Positions 17,371-25,499 of a DNA stretch of 64,000 nt are shown here, piece after piece; within the stretch, counting starts at the first letter, position 1, and the number at the start of each line of letters is the position of its first letter. This DNA comes from Herbaspirillum sp. ST 5-3 (lineage in GTDB: Bacteria > Pseudomonadota > Gammaproteobacteria > Burkholderiales > Burkholderiaceae_D). The notes below the pieces were generated by a model. It saw only the letters and a list, made by a program, of their open reading frames with translations. It did no database searches and was not told the DNA's origin. The translations under genes were made by a program, and so were the position numbers. The DNA is taken from positions 620,001 through 684,000 of the forward strand of contig NZ_STGI01000002.1 in assembly GCF_004804275.1 (NCBI RefSeq), in the 5' to 3' direction.

Positions 17371-17430
17371 GCGGTGTGCAATAAGTGCATAGAGGTGCAT
17401 AGAGGTGCATTGAGGGGTAATAAGTGCGAT
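17371..17430. repeat. 10-bp phased repeats (candidate iterons or operators)
   Basis: Consecutive decamers from 17381 read ATAAGTGCAT, AGAGGTGCAT, AGAGGTGCAT, TGAGGGGTAA, TAAGTGCGAT, with a GTGCA also just before 17381. The common core is GTGCAT at one-helical-turn spacing, the pattern of replication iterons or stacked operator sites. Confidence 0.6.
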
Positions 17431-17521
17431 TTCTATAGTGCAGATCGCCTTTGTTGCAAAAGCGTAACGCTTAGATAATGAAGTTATCGCCTAGGAATTA
17501 TTCTGTGTGACTTATCAAGAT

Positions 17522-17544
17522 AAAAACCGCCGGTTTCCCGGCGG
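17522..17544 (-). terminator. Rho-independent terminator after the small-gene operon
   Basis: On the minus strand CCGCCGG-GAAA-CCGGCGG is followed by five T. It lies 11 bp downstream of the stop of the 55-aa gene and insulates the integrase/small-gene operon from the control region. Confidence 0.85.
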
Positions 17545-17554
17545 TGGTTGAGAT

Positions 17555-17722
17555 TCAGCGATTCATTGGCGCTCTTGGTGTATTTGCCACAAGGTGCAGT
17601 GCTGGCCGCTGGTTCTTGCGGCTCTCGATGTGCATTTGCGCGAACTCGACCATGAATTCCCGCTCGTCTTCGTTCATGCGTCGAAACGCTGCGAGCAATG
17701 CCTGTTCCTGTTGATGTTTCAT
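17555..17722 (-). CDS. Hypothetical small protein (55 aa)
   Basis: Unrecognised small protein (MKHQQEQALLAAFRRMNEDER at the start), mostly helical and charged with a proline-rich C-terminus. I place the start at the ATG overlapping the upstream stop (ATGA, 17719-17722); a longer frame to 17773 begins without a ribosome site. The FRRMNEDEREFMVEFAQ pattern resembles small regulatory proteins of prophages. Confidence 0.55.
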   Translation of the reverse strand: MKHQQEQALLAAFRRMNEDEREFMVEFAQMHIESRKNQRPALHLVANTPRAPMNR

Positions 17723-17964
17723 TGCGCTGACTCCACTGTATGTAAGTCGCTCACACGGTCTGCAGCACGGCAAATTTGATCGTTTGCGGTAGCTACCACG
17801 CCGGCCAATAAGTGCAAGGTGTTTCCTCTGCCTGCGGGTTTTTCGCCCATTTCCCGCAAGACTTCCTCGACTCCTGCAAGGCGCGCGGCGATTGCGTGGA
17901 GGTCGTCACATAAGGTCACTGCTTCGCTTTTTTTAGTCACCATAGAAACGCTCTTGACCATCAT
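17719..17964 (-). CDS. Hypothetical small protein (81 aa)
   Basis: Unrecognised helical protein (VTLCDDLHAIAARLAGVEEVLREMG, then LLAGVVATANDQICRAADRVSDL). It overlaps both neighbours by 4 bp, so the three small genes after the integrase form a coupled set. A role in element control or in affecting a helper phage is possible but not shown by sequence. Confidence 0.55.
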   Translation of the reverse strand: MMVKSVSMVTKKSEAVTLCDDLHAIAARLAGVEEVLREMGEKPAGRGNTLHLLAGVVATANDQICRAADRVSDLHTVESAQ

Positions 17965-18143
17965 GCGGCTCCTTCCAATTGCTTCAGAATGCCGAACTCG
18001 TCGTCAAGGTAACGGCGCGCCGAATGAATTAACGTTTCTCCTTCATCCTGAACTTTCTTTTCCAAGAGGCTAAGCAGGTTTGCAAGGTGGAGGTTAATCT
18101 CTAACAGTCTTTCGACTGATTGCGGTACATTGGCATTAGCCAT
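17961..18143 (-). CDS. Hypothetical small protein (60 aa)
   Basis: Unrecognised. VERLLEINLHLANLLSLLEKKVQDEGE suggests an amphipathic or coiled-coil helix. The ATG at 18143 is preceded by AGGAG at good distance. First of three overlapping small genes downstream of the integrase; the 96-bp gap to the integrase stop could hold a promoter. Confidence 0.55.
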   Translation of the reverse strand: MANANVPQSVERLLEINLHLANLLSLLEKKVQDEGETLIHSARRYLDDEFGILKQLEGAA

Positions 18144-18239
18144 GATTCAAACTCCTGTTTAGTTTGGGTTTTGGTTAGGCCGGTAATGATGTTCGCGCAT
18201 CCTTACTGGCCGCTTTCCCGGTGCCGCCGGGTCGGTGTG

Positions 18240-19487
18240 CTACTTCTTCTTCCTTTTCTCTCCGATGCCGACTACCTCCGCCGGCTTCTTCTCAGTCGCG
18301 CAGTAGGTCGCCCAGGCTTCCATGAGCTGGCGTCGCTTCTCGAATAGATCACTTCTAAAATATGCTGCCTCGGTCGCGTCCTTGGCCGATACGTGCGCCA
18401 ATGCCGCCTCGCAGACTTCACGCGGGAATGCGGTTTGCTCTGCCGCCCAATCGCGGAACGTGGAGCGGAAACCGTGAACGGTGAACTCGTGGCCCAGGCG
18501 CCGCAACGCCATCGTGAAGGTCATATCGGAGTAGGGCTTGTCCTTGTCGCTTGCAAAGATCAATCCTGACGCGTTCTTGCCCGTCACTTGCTGTTGCGCC
18601 TTCAGAATTTCGATAGCACGCGGAGAAAGCGGAACACGATGTTCCCGCTTGGCCTTCATGCGTTCGGCGGGAATAGTCCATTTCTTTTCCTCAAAGTCGA
18701 TTTCCGCCCATTGCGCGCCGCGCACTTCGCCGGATCGTGCCGCCGCCAGTATGATGAACTCGAAGGCGTGTTTTACCGTCTCGCCGGCATTGGAGTTCTT
18801 AATTGACGTCAAGGCGTCATAGATGCCGGTATAGGGGCATGCCGCAAAGTGCTTTGATTTCTTGATGTCCTTGGTCTTGGGTAGGGACTGGCTTATCTGA
18901 TCCCAGATATGCGGATCGTGGCCGCGCCGATAGTCACGCGCTGCCGCCCAATCCAGTACGGCGCGGATGCGCTGACGAACTCGGGATGCCGTTTCCGGCT
19001 TGGTGGCCCAGATCGGTTCCAGTGCGCGCAGAACGTCCGCCTTCGACACGTCCGAAATGTCTTTCTTGCCGAACTCCGGGAATGCGTAGGTTGCCAGGGT
19101 GTTCACCCACTGACTAGCGTGCTTGGCGTTCTTCCATCCGCTCGCGTGGAGCTTTTGATATTCGTGCGCGCATTCCTCAAAGGTGCGACGTTGCGCAGTT
19201 GCCATCAAGTTCTTTTCGCGCTCAGCCTTCCGATGTTCAATCGGGTCGATGCCATCCTTGACCAGTTGACGATACTTCTTTGCTCGCTCGCGTGCTTCCG
19301 ACAGGGAATAGAGCGGGTACGCGCCTATCCCCATTTCGCGTGCGCGCTTGTTCAGCATGAAGCGCAAAATCCATGACTTCGCGCCGGTCGCTGACACTTG
19401 CAAGTAAAGGCCATCACCATCCGCGTGATAGCCCTCTTTCAAGTGCTTGATTCCTACCGCCGAAATCCGCATCCGAACTCGTGTCAT
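18240..19487 (-). CDS. Tyrosine recombinase/integrase (P4/DUF4102 type)
   Basis: Site-specific recombinase that inserts the element at tRNA-Ser. The N-terminal DUF4102-like part shows GDGLYLQVSATGAKSWILRF and YPLYSLSEARERAKKYR; the catalytic domain shows the first arginine in ARSGEVRG, HGFRSTFRD (HxxR), LAHV and the tyrosine in TEAAYFRSD. I use the ATG at 19487 (415 aa); a longer TTG-started frame from 19550 is possible. It is adjacent to the right attachment repeat. A basic lysine-rich tail ends the protein. Confidence 0.93.
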   Translation of the reverse strand: MTRVRMRISAVGIKHLKEGYHADGDGLYLQVSATGAKSWILRFMLNKRAREMGIGAYPLYSLSEARERAKKYRQLVKDGIDPIEHRKAEREKNLMATAQRRTFEECAHEYQKLHASGWKNAKHASQWVNTLATYAFPEFGKKDISDVSKADVLRALEPIWATKPETASRVRQRIRAVLDWAAARDYRRGHDPHIWDQISQSLPKTKDIKKSKHFAACPYTGIYDALTSIKNSNAGETVKHAFEFIILAAARSGEVRGAQWAEIDFEEKKWTIPAERMKAKREHRVPLSPRAIEILKAQQQVTGKNASGLIFASDKDKPYSDMTFTMALRRLGHEFTVHGFRSTFRDWAAEQTAFPREVCEAALAHVSAKDATEAAYFRSDLFEKRRQLMEAWATYCATEKKPAEVVGIGEKRKKK

Positions 19488-19623
19488 CCTCAAATCAACC
19501 CACAAATGAAAAGTTGATGTAAGCGTATCACTTCGGATTGCGTTGGACAAACTATTTTTGCTAATCGTTTAAAAACAACGACTTAAGTATGAGTTGACTG
19601 TCCAGTAAAATCCGAGAAAAGCC

Positions 19624-19650
19624 GAGTTCGATTTTCACAGTCTCCGCCAG
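19624..19650 (+). repeat. Right attachment repeat
   Basis: Copy of the tRNA-Ser 3' end (GAGTTCGATTTTCAC and on to CCGCCAG). The bases before it do not complete a tRNA, so this is the displaced host 3' end. With host sequence on its right and the original terminator 3 bp further on, it marks the right border of the element. Confidence 0.87.
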
Positions 19651-19652
19651 AT

Positions 19653-19681
19653 AAAGCAGCCCAAATGGGCTGCTTTTTTTT
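19653..19681 (+). terminator. Original terminator of host tRNA-Ser
   Basis: AGCAGCCC-AAAT-GGGCTGCT followed by eight T. It directly follows the displaced tRNA 3' end, consistent with it having terminated the tRNA-Ser transcript before integration. Confidence 0.85.
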
Positions 19682-19781
19682 CGCCTTGTGCGCCCGTGCC
19701 ATTTCCAGCGGCGCCTTGCCAGCCGTTCCGGCAGCGCCAATCGAATAATTCAATCGGTCAGCTGGTGCGGGTCATCGTCGC

Positions 19782-19824
19782 ATCGAAATTCGCTACTTAT
19801 TTTTTTCATCCGGCATCAGTAAAG
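19782..19824 (+). promoter_or_regulatory. Shared upstream element, copy 1 (before wzc-like gene)
   Basis: ATCGAAATT-N3-TACTTATTTTTTT followed ten bases later by CAGTAAAG. The same words recur at 39576-39623 before the capD-like gene. About 110 bp upstream of the wzc-like start. Confidence 0.5.
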
Positions 19825-19933
19825 TAAAAAGGGGCTGCGGCATGCGTCGCGGCCGGAAGACGACTGATTACAACGCAGCGATATCGTCGGCGCCTCGCAT
19901 TCCTGCATGGAAAAATCCGGGAGGCGAGAGACG

Positions 19934-22228
19934 ATGCTGTGCAAACCGCCAGGCACTACTGTCCAGCAAAGCATGCACATGAACGCACCCATCCAGCAAG
20001 TACAACCTCTTGCCGTCCGGCAGATCCATCCCATGAACGAGAGGAGCGATGCGATCGAGGTCGGAAAACATCTCTCCTTCCTTGCTGACTACCGCTGGCT
20101 GATCGCCGGCATCGCGTTGCTGGTCACCTTGCTCGCCGTGACGTATGTTCTTGTTGCCGCGCCGATCTACGAAGCGAACATTCTTGTCCAGGTCGAAGAC
20201 ACCTCGGCCAGTTCCAGTACCGGCGCGCCAAAGAATATCCAAAGCGATCTGTCGACTGCGTTTGACATTCGCACTGCGACGGCATCGGAAATGGAAATCC
20301 TGCGCTCGCGCACTGTCCTGTCGCGGGCGGTGCAGCATATGCGGCTTGATATCGTCGTGAAACCGAAGTATTTCCCCGGTATCGGCGCATGGGTCGCGCG
20401 CCGCAGCAAGGGGCTCTCGAATCCGGGATTGCTTGGCTATGGCGGCTATGTCTGGGGCGCGGAGCGCGCGGATGTGGATGTCTTCAATGTGCCGGCCGCG
20501 CTGGAAGGCCGCGCCTTCGTCCTGACGGCGCAAGGGGACGGCACGTACCGCCTGACGCGCAACAGGGACGGGATCGATCTCAAGGGAAAGGTAGGCGAAC
20601 GCCTGGTCGCAAGGACTGACGGCGGTGACATCGAACTGAGTGTGACGCATCTTGCCGCGAGGCCCGGCGCGCAGTTCGAGCTCATCCGCCATGCCGAGCT
20701 GGAGGCTGTCGAAAAGCTGCAGAAAGACCTGCGCGTGACGGAAAAGGGCAAGCAATCCGGCATCATCGCGGTGGCACTGGAAGGTGGCGATCCCGTACTG
20801 ACCAGCGACGTGCTGAACCAGATCGGCCGTGAGTATGTGGGCCTGAACGTGGACCGCAAGTCGGAGAAGGCGCAAAAATCATTGGCATTCCTCGACAAGC
20901 AGTTGCCCGAGCTGAAGGAACAGCTCGAAACCTCGGAAGACCGCTACAAGGAGTTCCGCAACCGACACAGGACTTATGACCTCGCCGCCGAAAGCAAGAT
21001 GCTGCTGGACCAGTCGGTAGGTATCCAGAATCGGCTCGTCGAGCTCAACCAGAAGAAAATCGAATTCCAGACCAACTACCAGGACCAGCATCCGGCGCTG
21101 GTCCAGGTGAACAGGCAGATCGAGGGACTTGACCGGCAACTGGCCCGGCTGGAATCCAGGATCAGGGAACTGCCCGACCTCGAACAGGAGGCAATTCACC
21201 TGAGCCGTGACGTGAAGGTGAATACCGACCTCTACACCAGCCTGCTCGGAACAGCGCAGCAGCTGCGGCTGGCCGCCTCCAGCGAAGTCGGCAATGCGCG
21301 CCTGCTGGATATCGCGGCGGTGCCGATCAAGCCCGTCAAGCCAAAGGAGCTGTTGATCATCTCGCTGGCGGCCATCGCCGGCACCGTGTTGGGGATCATT
21401 TTCGCGTTCATATGGAAGACGATTCATGGCCGTGTCGACGCCCCGCACGAAATCGAACAATTGCTCGGGCTTCCGGTCAGTGCGACGATCCCGCACCGGC
21501 CTGGCCAGGCGAGGCTGCCCGGGCCATTTGGCGGCGGCGCGCGCAAGCCTTCCATCCTGTCGCAGGATGCGCCTTTCGACAGCACGCTCGACAGCCTGCG
21601 CCGGTTGCGTAATTTCCTGCAGTATGCGATGGCCAGTTCCAGCAACAACATCATCATGATCACCGGCCCGACGCAGGGTGTCGGCAAGTCTTTCGTGTCA
21701 GTGAATTTTGCCGCAGTGCTCGCATCGCTCGGCAAGAGGGCGCTGCTCATTGATGCGGATCTGCGCGCCGGCGACCTGCATCGCTACTTCGATATGGAAC
21801 GTGGCACCGGCCTGGCGGATGCCATCAGCGACAACATCGGACCGGAACGGGTCGTTCACCGGGGCGTGGTCGATAACGTCGACTTCATCACGGCCGGCAG
21901 CATGACGAAGCGGCCGGCGGAACTGCTGGCGCATGGCAACTTCGGTCAGCTCCTGACGGCGCTTGCACGGCATTACGACTACGTCCTGATCGATACCCCT
22001 CCGGTGCTGGCGGCATCGGACGCGCTCGCCGTCGCATCCCACGCAGGTGTGATCCTGAATGTGGTGCGCGGCGGCTACAGCACCGTTGTCGAAATCGAGG
22101 ATGCGGTGAAAGGCCTGAACCAGGCTGGCTATACGGTGACCGGCACGGTATTCAATGATGCGCGAACCGGATCCGCGCGCTATGGCTATGGGTCCAGGTA
22201 TGGGAAATACAAGGCTTCCAGTGTGTGA
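19934..22228 (+). CDS. Polysaccharide co-polymerase / tyrosine autokinase (Wzc-like)
   Basis: Inner-membrane chain-length determinant with a cytosolic bacterial tyrosine kinase. An N-terminal membrane segment (WLIAGIALLVTLLAVTYVLV) precedes a Wzz periplasmic domain with coiled coils and a second membrane segment (ELLIISLAAIAGTVLGIIFAF). The kinase has Walker A GPTQGVGKS (about 577-585), Walker A' LLIDADLR (about 604) and Walker B VLIDTPP (about 684). The C-terminus YGYGSRYGKYK is the expected tyrosine cluster. I chose the ATG at 19934 because GGGAGG lies nine bases upstream; ATGs at 19907, 19973 and 19979 also exist. First gene of the locus. Confidence 0.92.
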   Translation: MLCKPPGTTVQQSMHMNAPIQQVQPLAVRQIHPMNERSDAIEVGKHLSFLADYRWLIAGIALLVTLLAVTYVLVAAPIYEANILVQVEDTSASSSTGAPKNIQSDLSTAFDIRTATASEMEILRSRTVLSRAVQHMRLDIVVKPKYFPGIGAWVARRSKGLSNPGLLGYGGYVWGAERADVDVFNVPAALEGRAFVLTAQGDGTYRLTRNRDGIDLKGKVGERLVARTDGGDIELSVTHLAARPGAQFELIRHAELEAVEKLQKDLRVTEKGKQSGIIAVALEGGDPVLTSDVLNQIGREYVGLNVDRKSEKAQKSLAFLDKQLPELKEQLETSEDRYKEFRNRHRTYDLAAESKMLLDQSVGIQNRLVELNQKKIEFQTNYQDQHPALVQVNRQIEGLDRQLARLESRIRELPDLEQEAIHLSRDVKVNTDLYTSLLGTAQQLRLAASSEVGNARLLDIAAVPIKPVKPKELLIISLAAIAGTVLGIIFAFIWKTIHGRVDAPHEIEQLLGLPVSATIPHRPGQARLPGPFGGGARKPSILSQDAPFDSTLDSLRRLRNFLQYAMASSSNNIIMITGPTQGVGKSFVSVNFAAVLASLGKRALLIDADLRAGDLHRYFDMERGTGLADAISDNIGPERVVHRGVVDNVDFITAGSMTKRPAELLAHGNFGQLLTALARHYDYVLIDTPPVLAASDALAVASHAGVILNVVRGGYSTVVEIEDAVKGLNQAGYTVTGTVFNDARTGSARYGYGSRYGKYKASSV

Positions 22229-22313
22229 CACTGCCATGGCAGAGGCTGCAAGCGCTTCATGCCATTCCCGTGCGTCGTTAATCATTCATCCCAACAGTCC
22301 GAACGATTGAACA

Positions 22314-23174
22314 GTGAAAGCATTATTTGTGGGTAGCCGGCCCGCGGTCCTTGATGCGGCATGGGAGCTTGGCCTGGAGCTGTCCGCAATTCTCGCGGTG
22401 GAAGGCTCGCTGCTGCAGGAACGGCTCGCGCGCAGCGGCGTGGAATTCACCGTGCTGCGCAGCAAGCGGCAATTGATCGACGCGGTGCGGCAGGCGGATT
22501 TCGAGCTGCTGATATCGAATGGCTGCCCTTACATCATTCCGGTCTCCCTGCTCAAGAAGGACGGCCAGCAATTCGTCAACGTCCATCCTTCCCTGCTGCC
22601 CAACCTGAAAGGCAAGCATCCGGTGAACGGCGCGATCTTGTTCAGCCAGCCACTCGGTGCAAGCTGCCATGAGATGGATGACGGCATCGATACGGGTGCT
22701 GTCATTGCGCGCGTCCACGTGGATGTGGAAGAGGGCGCCGATCTCGGCCTGCTCTATCGGCTTGCGTTCATGGCAGAAGGCGATGCCTTCAGAAAGGCCT
22801 ATGCCCGCAATTTTTTGCCCGGCCAGGATGAGCTGCGTCATTTGAGCAGCGGCCGACTTTACTTCAACCGCAGCGATAGTGCGATGCGGATCGATTTCAA
22901 CGATCCGATTGACCTGACGCTGCGCCGGATCGCGGCGTTTTCTGTTCCAGGACAAATGGCGCGATTCCGGTTTGGAGACAATCTCTATCTTGTGCCGCGT
23001 GCCTCACGCGTCGGGGGCAAGTACATGGACGAAAAATTTTCTTCCGTGAGTGATGGGACGGTCATCTTCAACTATGACGATACGCTCGTCGTGAAGCTCA
23101 GGGATGGCTATCTCCGCATGTCCGGAATTGACGATGGCCGGGAGCTGCGCGAAGGAACGGTCTTGACGAACTGA
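22314..23174 (+). CDS. Formyltransferase-family protein (sugar N-formyltransferase-like)
   Basis: Likely transfers a formyl group from N10-formyl-THF to an amino sugar nucleotide. The formyltransferase triad is visible: N69 (ISNGCPY), H91 (VNVHPSLLPNLKG) and D126 (DDGIDTGAVI). The C-terminal 90 residues may be a small substrate-binding domain. The start is a GTG at 22314. The stop overlaps the next ATG by one base. It is much more like sugar formyltransferases in context than a methionyl-tRNA formyltransferase, given its setting among amino-sugar genes. Confidence 0.78.
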   Translation: MKALFVGSRPAVLDAAWELGLELSAILAVEGSLLQERLARSGVEFTVLRSKRQLIDAVRQADFELLISNGCPYIIPVSLLKKDGQQFVNVHPSLLPNLKGKHPVNGAILFSQPLGASCHEMDDGIDTGAVIARVHVDVEEGADLGLLYRLAFMAEGDAFRKAYARNFLPGQDELRHLSSGRLYFNRSDSAMRIDFNDPIDLTLRRIAAFSVPGQMARFRFGDNLYLVPRASRVGGKYMDEKFSSVSDGTVIFNYDDTLVVKLRDGYLRMSGIDDGRELREGTVLTN

Positions 23175-24310
23175 TGAGGAAGATTCAATTGCCGGAAACC
23201 ACAACACGCAGTGAGGAAAGATGGGAGCAGGGGTCGGATTTCCACCTGATGCAGTATGCGGCCGCCGACCGGCCGGTCGATCCGTGGCAGGGCGACGCAA
23301 GACCTTATGCCTCGGGACGGGATGCCTTCCGCGCGCTTCTTCTGCATGGCATGAAGACACGCGGATGGAAGCGCCTGCTGGTGCCGTCGTATTACTGCCA
23401 GTTTGTGGTCGCCAGCCTCAAGGGCGCAGGCATGGACATGGCCTTGTACCCGGATGAGCCCGGGCGGCGGCAGATATCCCTCGGCGATGTTGCGACGAGA
23501 GAGGGCGATGTCGTCCTGAGAGTAAACTTCTTCGGCCTCGGCCGCAGGCCGGATTACCGGGACATGGCGCGCGGACGGATCGAGATCATCGAGGATCATA
23601 CGCACGACCCCTGGTCGGAATGGGCCATGTCAAGCAAGGCCGACTGGTGCGTCGCTTCCCTGCGCAAAACGCTGCCGGTTCCCGACGGCGCGATGTTATG
23701 GTCGCCGGCCGGCTACGCGTTGCCACCGTCGGTCGGACCGACTCGGGAACGGCAAGAAGCATCGTCGAAAAAGATCGCCGCGATGCTTCTCAAGAGTCTG
23801 TACCTGCACGGGCATGCGATCAGCAAGGACGATTTCCGCAATCTCTACACCGAGGCAGAGGGCAGCCTGCGCACCGGGGATGCCTCGGCGATGACGGTGT
23901 GGAGCGCGAACCTGCTGCGCAGTCTTCCCGTGCAGCACATGCGTTCGGCGCGCCGGCAAAACCACGCGTGCCTGAGCCAGGCATTGCGAGACATTCCCGG
24001 CCTGGAAGTATTGCAGCCGGACGACGAGCAAGGGATATGCCCGTTTTCCTGCGTCATTGTGCTCGATACGCCGGCACGGCGGGCTTATCTGCTGGAAAAC
24101 CTGATCAGCCGCCGCGTCTATCCCGCAGTCCTGTGGCCGCTGGAGACCCCAGTGTGTGAAGGCGTGCCGCCGGAGCACCGGGAGTTGAGCCGCAGGATGC
24201 TCTCCATTCATTGCGATGCGCGCTATTCCGAGGCGGACATGGCCCGCGTGGCCGGCCTTGTCCGCGAATTTTCCATCGCGTATGCGCCGCAGCGGCACGG
24301 CGAGGCATGA
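23174..24310 (+). CDS. DegT/PLP-aminotransferase-fold protein of the polysaccharide locus
   Basis: 378-residue protein with a DegT/AHBA-synthase-like layout: YASGRDAFRALL near residue 45, RLLVPSYYCQFVVASL, VNFFGLGRRPDY, then IIEDHTHDPWS and VASLRKTLPVPDGAML, which carries the lysine at the PLP position. It diverges from classic sugar aminotransferases and lacks their usual GTDAL-type glycine motif, so the reaction is uncertain. Overlaps both neighbours (1 and 4 bp), so it is tightly coupled to the formyltransferase and the FemAB-like gene. Confidence 0.65.
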   Translation: MRKIQLPETTTRSEERWEQGSDFHLMQYAAADRPVDPWQGDARPYASGRDAFRALLLHGMKTRGWKRLLVPSYYCQFVVASLKGAGMDMALYPDEPGRRQISLGDVATREGDVVLRVNFFGLGRRPDYRDMARGRIEIIEDHTHDPWSEWAMSSKADWCVASLRKTLPVPDGAMLWSPAGYALPPSVGPTRERQEASSKKIAAMLLKSLYLHGHAISKDDFRNLYTEAEGSLRTGDASAMTVWSANLLRSLPVQHMRSARRQNHACLSQALRDIPGLEVLQPDDEQGICPFSCVIVLDTPARRAYLLENLISRRVYPAVLWPLETPVCEGVPPEHRELSRRMLSIHCDARYSEADMARVAGLVREFSIAYAPQRHGEA

Positions 24311-25476
24311 CGATCCGAGACATGGACAAGAACACATCGATAACCTGGTTGAACCTGGATGACCGCACAGATTGCGCCACCTACGAGAAATACTGGGAGG
24401 AAAGCGAACACAAGCGGCCGCATGACCATCCTGGCTTCCTGGAGCTGGTGCGGCCCGAACACTTCCAGCCGGCGGCCGTGGTCTGCCAGCATGCGGAAGA
24501 CGCGAGGATCATTTATCCCTTCTTTCACTGCAGCGTTAACAGTTTCCTCCCGTTCAGGGACGTCCGGCAATCCTGGAGGCATCTCGTGTCCCCTTACGGA
24601 TACGGCGGTGCGCTCTTTGAAGGCAAGGTGGAGCACATGCAGGCCGCCTCGCAAGCTTTCGAATGCCTGCTGGACCAGGAGCTGAAGGAGCGGCATTTCG
24701 TCAGTGAATTCGTGCGCGAAGATATTTTCCCGGCGAGGCTTGCACGCCGCGCGCAAGGGGAAGTGGACCAGCAGCCGAATGTCCTCGTCAAGCTTGACCG
24801 CTCGCCGGATGAGATCTGGAGCAATTACAAGCATGCCGTGCGCAGCAATGTGAATCGCGCCATGAAATCGGGTTTGCGCGTGGCGTTCGATCCGGAGGGC
24901 GAGCATCTCGACAGCTTCCTCGATATCTACTACCAGACAATGACGCGCCGTGGCGCGGCAGGCAGCTACTTCTTTCCTTCCGAGCGTTTCAGGCAACTGG
25001 CTTTCAGCTTGGGAAAGCGCAAGGCGACGATGTATGCGCATGTCTATGATCAGGATCAGATCGTGTCGTCGGAACTTCTGCTGCTTTCGCATGACACGAT
25101 TTATTCCTTCCTTGGCGGATCGCTGGCATCCGCGTTTGCGAAGCGGCCCAACAATCTGCTCAAACATGAAGTGATCCAGTGGGGAGGACGGAACGGCTAC
25201 AAATGGCTGGTGCTGGGCGGTGGGCTGGCGCCAGGCGATGAGTTGTTCCGGTTCAAGCAGTCGTTTGATCCGGACCACGTCGTCCCATTCACCCTGCGCA
25301 GAATCATCCACGATCCGGATGCCTACCGTTTTCTTGAGGAAGTGCGGCGTGACCATGAACACCGTAATGGAAGGTGCTGGCTGCCCGTTCCCGGTTTTTT
25401 CCCGCGGTACCTGGCGCCCGTGGAAAACCAGCAGGACGAGGGAAACGAAGAGCTGCGGCGCAGCGGGCCGCAATGA
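24307..25476 (+). CDS. FemAB/BioF2-type GNAT acyl- or aminoacyltransferase
   Basis: About 389 residues with a FemAB-like double GNAT pattern: an SPYGYGGALFEG segment, EIWSNYKHAVRSNVNRAMKSG, then DIYYQTMTRRGA, SELLLLSHDTIYSFLGG and a C-terminal WGGRNGYKWLVLGGG. Proteins of this group in polysaccharide loci probably attach acyl or aminoacyl groups to sugars. No signal peptide, so cytosolic action before export is likely. The ATG overlaps the upstream stop (ATGA); the stop overlaps the first possible start of the sugar transferase gene. Confidence 0.72.
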   Translation: MTIRDMDKNTSITWLNLDDRTDCATYEKYWEESEHKRPHDHPGFLELVRPEHFQPAAVVCQHAEDARIIYPFFHCSVNSFLPFRDVRQSWRHLVSPYGYGGALFEGKVEHMQAASQAFECLLDQELKERHFVSEFVREDIFPARLARRAQGEVDQQPNVLVKLDRSPDEIWSNYKHAVRSNVNRAMKSGLRVAFDPEGEHLDSFLDIYYQTMTRRGAAGSYFFPSERFRQLAFSLGKRKATMYAHVYDQDQIVSSELLLLSHDTIYSFLGGSLASAFAKRPNNLLKHEVIQWGGRNGYKWLVLGGGLAPGDELFRFKQSFDPDHVVPFTLRRIIHDPDAYRFLEEVRRDHEHRNGRCWLPVPGFFPRYLAPVENQQDEGNEELRRSGPQ

Positions 25477-25499
25477 TGAAGGCGGGGCGGGGGCAGGCA

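Larger units (their letters stand above)
17004..17554. other. 551-bp AT-rich non-coding region of the element
   Basis: No credible gene. It holds a 10-bp periodic repeat array (17371-17430), a long hairpin (17157-17188), several A/T-rich runs near 17280-17340 and a terminator at its left-numbered boundary with the small-gene operon (17522-17544). The combination fits the control or replication-origin region between the integration and replication modules. Confidence 0.6.
8414..19650. mobile_element. Integrated satellite resembling a capsid-forming PICI, at tRNA-Ser
   Basis: An 11.2-kb element bounded by a 27-bp repeat (8414-8440 and 19624-19650, two mismatches) derived from the tRNA-Ser 3' end. 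All recognised genes lie on the minus strand. From right to left they are a tyrosine integrase, three small unknown genes, a 551-bp non-coding segment with 10-bp repeats, AlpA, an unknown gene, an AAA ATPase, an unknown gene, then capsid, protease, portal, HNH, TerS, TerL, a small reading frame and two head-completion proteins. There is no tail, tape measure, holin, endolysin or CI-type repressor. Int plus AlpA plus a full HK97 head module without tails is the published layout of cf-PICIs. A tail-deleted prophage remnant is the alternative, but the tight gene overlaps and intact ends argue against decay. Confidence 0.82.
19488..19933. other. Element right end and leader of the polysaccharide locus
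   Basis: No gene seen. The segment contains the integrase leader, the right attachment repeat (19624-19650), the original tRNA terminator (19653-19681) and, from 19782, an A/T-rich element also found before the capD-like gene. Confidence 0.6.

Noticed and set aside
17381-17420. CRISPR-like repeats
   Set aside because: The units are contiguous decamers with no spacers, and no cas genes are in the window.
8414-19650. Complete inducible prophage
   Set aside because: No tail, tape-measure, lysis or CI repressor genes are present, and the head operon runs directly into the attachment repeat.
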